Positions 63,385-64,000 of a DNA stretch of 64,000 bases are shown here, piece by piece. The translations under genes and the position numbers were made by a program. Where the stretch lies: NCBI GenBank assembly GCA_963815785.1, contig CAWFHZ010000007.1, forward strand, positions 248,001 to 312,000, written 5' to 3'. Below the pieces are notes generated by a model. The model did no database searches. It saw only the letters and a program-made list of their open reading frames with translations, and was not told the origin of the DNA. Each line of letters begins with the position of its first letter. Positions within the stretch are counted from its first letter, which is position 1. The stretch is from DATFVA01 sp963815785 (GTDB taxonomy: Bacteria > Bacteroidota > Ignavibacteria > Ignavibacteriales > Ignavibacteriaceae).

Positions 63385-64000
63385 ATGAAAAATTTATTAA
63401 TGTTCATTTTATTTTTAAGTACAGCCTTATATGCTCAGAATTGGGAAAAGGTTGATTCGATTTTTGCGCCCGGCGGTGTAACAGTACAGCAATTTACCGC
63501 CCCGGTTTTCGGTGATCTTGATAATGATGGAGATTTCGATCTTATACTGGGAAGTTCAGGACTTGAAATAGAATATTTTGAAAATACAGGTACCAATACA
63601 TCACCGGCATTTAGTAAAAATGCCTCAATGTTTGCATCTATTTATGCAGGCGGCTATCAATACACAAATGCATATTATCCGGCTGTTGCTGATCTTGATG
63701 GTGATGGGGATTTGGATTTAACTATAGGCGGATACAACGGCATACTTTACTATGAAAATACGGGGGATCCCTCAAATCCGGTTTGGGCAGATGTTAACAA
63801 TAGTTTGTTCAGTAGTGTTAATTCACAAATAGGAACAGATGCAAGGCAGGTATTTGTCGATCTTGATAATGACGGCGATCTCGATATGGTTGTGGGAATC
63901 GGCGAATCACTTTTGGGAGGACCAACTCCCGGAATAAGCATGGGCTTTAGAAATATCGGAACAGCACAGTTACCTTCATTCCAGAGAGATGACGATTTAG
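63385..64000 (+). CDS. Exported FG-GAP/VCBS-repeat protein, N-terminal part
   Basis: Truncated by the window's right edge; about 205 codons are visible. The signal peptide (MKN then a hydrophobic stretch, cleaved near YAQ, residue 18) is followed by integrin-like FG-GAP/VCBS repeats such as FGDLDNDGDFDLILGSSG, VADLDGDGDLDLTIGGYNG and FVDLDNDGDLDMVVGIGES, with calcium-binding DxDxDG loops. GAGGAG lies five bases before the ATG. Proteins of this type in Ignavibacteria often end in a T9SS sorting domain, which would lie beyond the window. Confidence 0.88.
   Translation, partial: MKNLLMFILFLSTALYAQNWEKVDSIFAPGGVTVQQFTAPVFGDLDNDGDFDLILGSSGLEIEYFENTGTNTSPAFSKNASMFASIYAGGYQYTNAYYPAVADLDGDGDLDLTIGGYNGILYYENTGDPSNPVWADVNNSLFSSVNSQIGTDARQVFVDLDNDGDLDMVVGIGESLLGGPTPGISMGFRNIGTAQLPSFQRDDDL

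Noticed and set aside
1..64000. CRISPR array, insertion sequence, integrase, prophage or tRNA gene
   Set aside because: No regularly spaced direct repeats, transposase or integrase motifs, phage genes or cloverleaf tRNA sequences were seen on either strand; only the tmRNA is present.

Overview
The window looks like a chromosomal segment of an Ignavibacteria-type bacterium (Bacteroidota/Chlorobi lineage). The clues are two secreted proteins with type IX secretion (T9SS) type A sorting domains, one of them with the Asn-Tyr-Pro-Asn-Pro-Phe-Asn-Pro opening common in Ignavibacteria; a PorV-like outer-membrane protein; a GWxTD-domain protein; a carboxypeptidase-regulatory-fold TonB receptor; an ATP synthase operon without the beta and epsilon genes; and a tmRNA whose tag reads GEYNYALAA. 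The DNA is AT-rich. Many genes have clear AGGAG-like ribosome binding sites, and several use TTG starts. This placement is inference from gene content.

Layout. 1-9.5 kb: the end of nadC, a polysaccharide flippase, a frameshifted dut, an outer-membrane protein, dnaE, a FabI/FabL-like enoyl-ACP reductase, thioredoxin, and a frameshifted long-form serA. 9.6-21.2 kb: a surface block with a T9SS cargo protein, a lipoprotein, a TonB-dependent receptor, a second T9SS cargo protein, a PorV/PorQ-like protein and a GWxTD protein, with hairpin terminators between units. 21.2-26.9 kb: envelope genes (acyltransferase, family 9 glycosyltransferase, tsaC, a membrane glycosyltransferase with TPRs, an M23 peptidase and a bactofilin). 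26.9-32.2 kb: atpZ, an AtpI-like gene and atpBEFHAG. 32.3-36.1 kb: ffh-rpsP-khpA-rimM-trmD-rplS. 36.8-41.2 kb (minus strand): add, a small unknown gene, hutU and an intact short-form serA. 41.4-50.7 kb: TPR protein, DUF3467 protein, lptG/lptF, lipoproteins, an M20 dipeptidase, ygfZ and a cob(I)alamin adenosyltransferase. 50.7-51.1 kb: ssrA (tmRNA).

51.3-61.9 kb, all on the minus strand, is a nitrite/nitric-oxide respiration island: a Crp/Fnr regulator, a NirK-cytochrome c fusion, a NirV-like formylglycine-generating-enzyme homologue, a Sco-type copper chaperone, three DUF2249 domains in two genes, a 12-TM membrane protein, a MIP18-type Fe-S assembly factor, a 4-TM membrane protein, a methyltransferase, a ferredoxin, a cupin and a quinol-type nitric oxide reductase. 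Two identical 14-bp Fnr/Dnr-type palindromes lie upstream of nirK and of the DUF2249 operon. Together these genes would reduce nitrite to NO and NO to N2O under one regulator. The window ends with a SpoIIE-type phosphatase and the start of an FG-GAP/VCBS-repeat secreted protein.

The most interesting uncharacterised part is the module at 55.1-57.9 kb. Its 12-TM protein has a threefold internal repeat with a period of about 133 residues, and the neighbouring 4-TM protein carries the same motif once. No tRNA, rRNA, CRISPR array, insertion sequence or integrase was seen.
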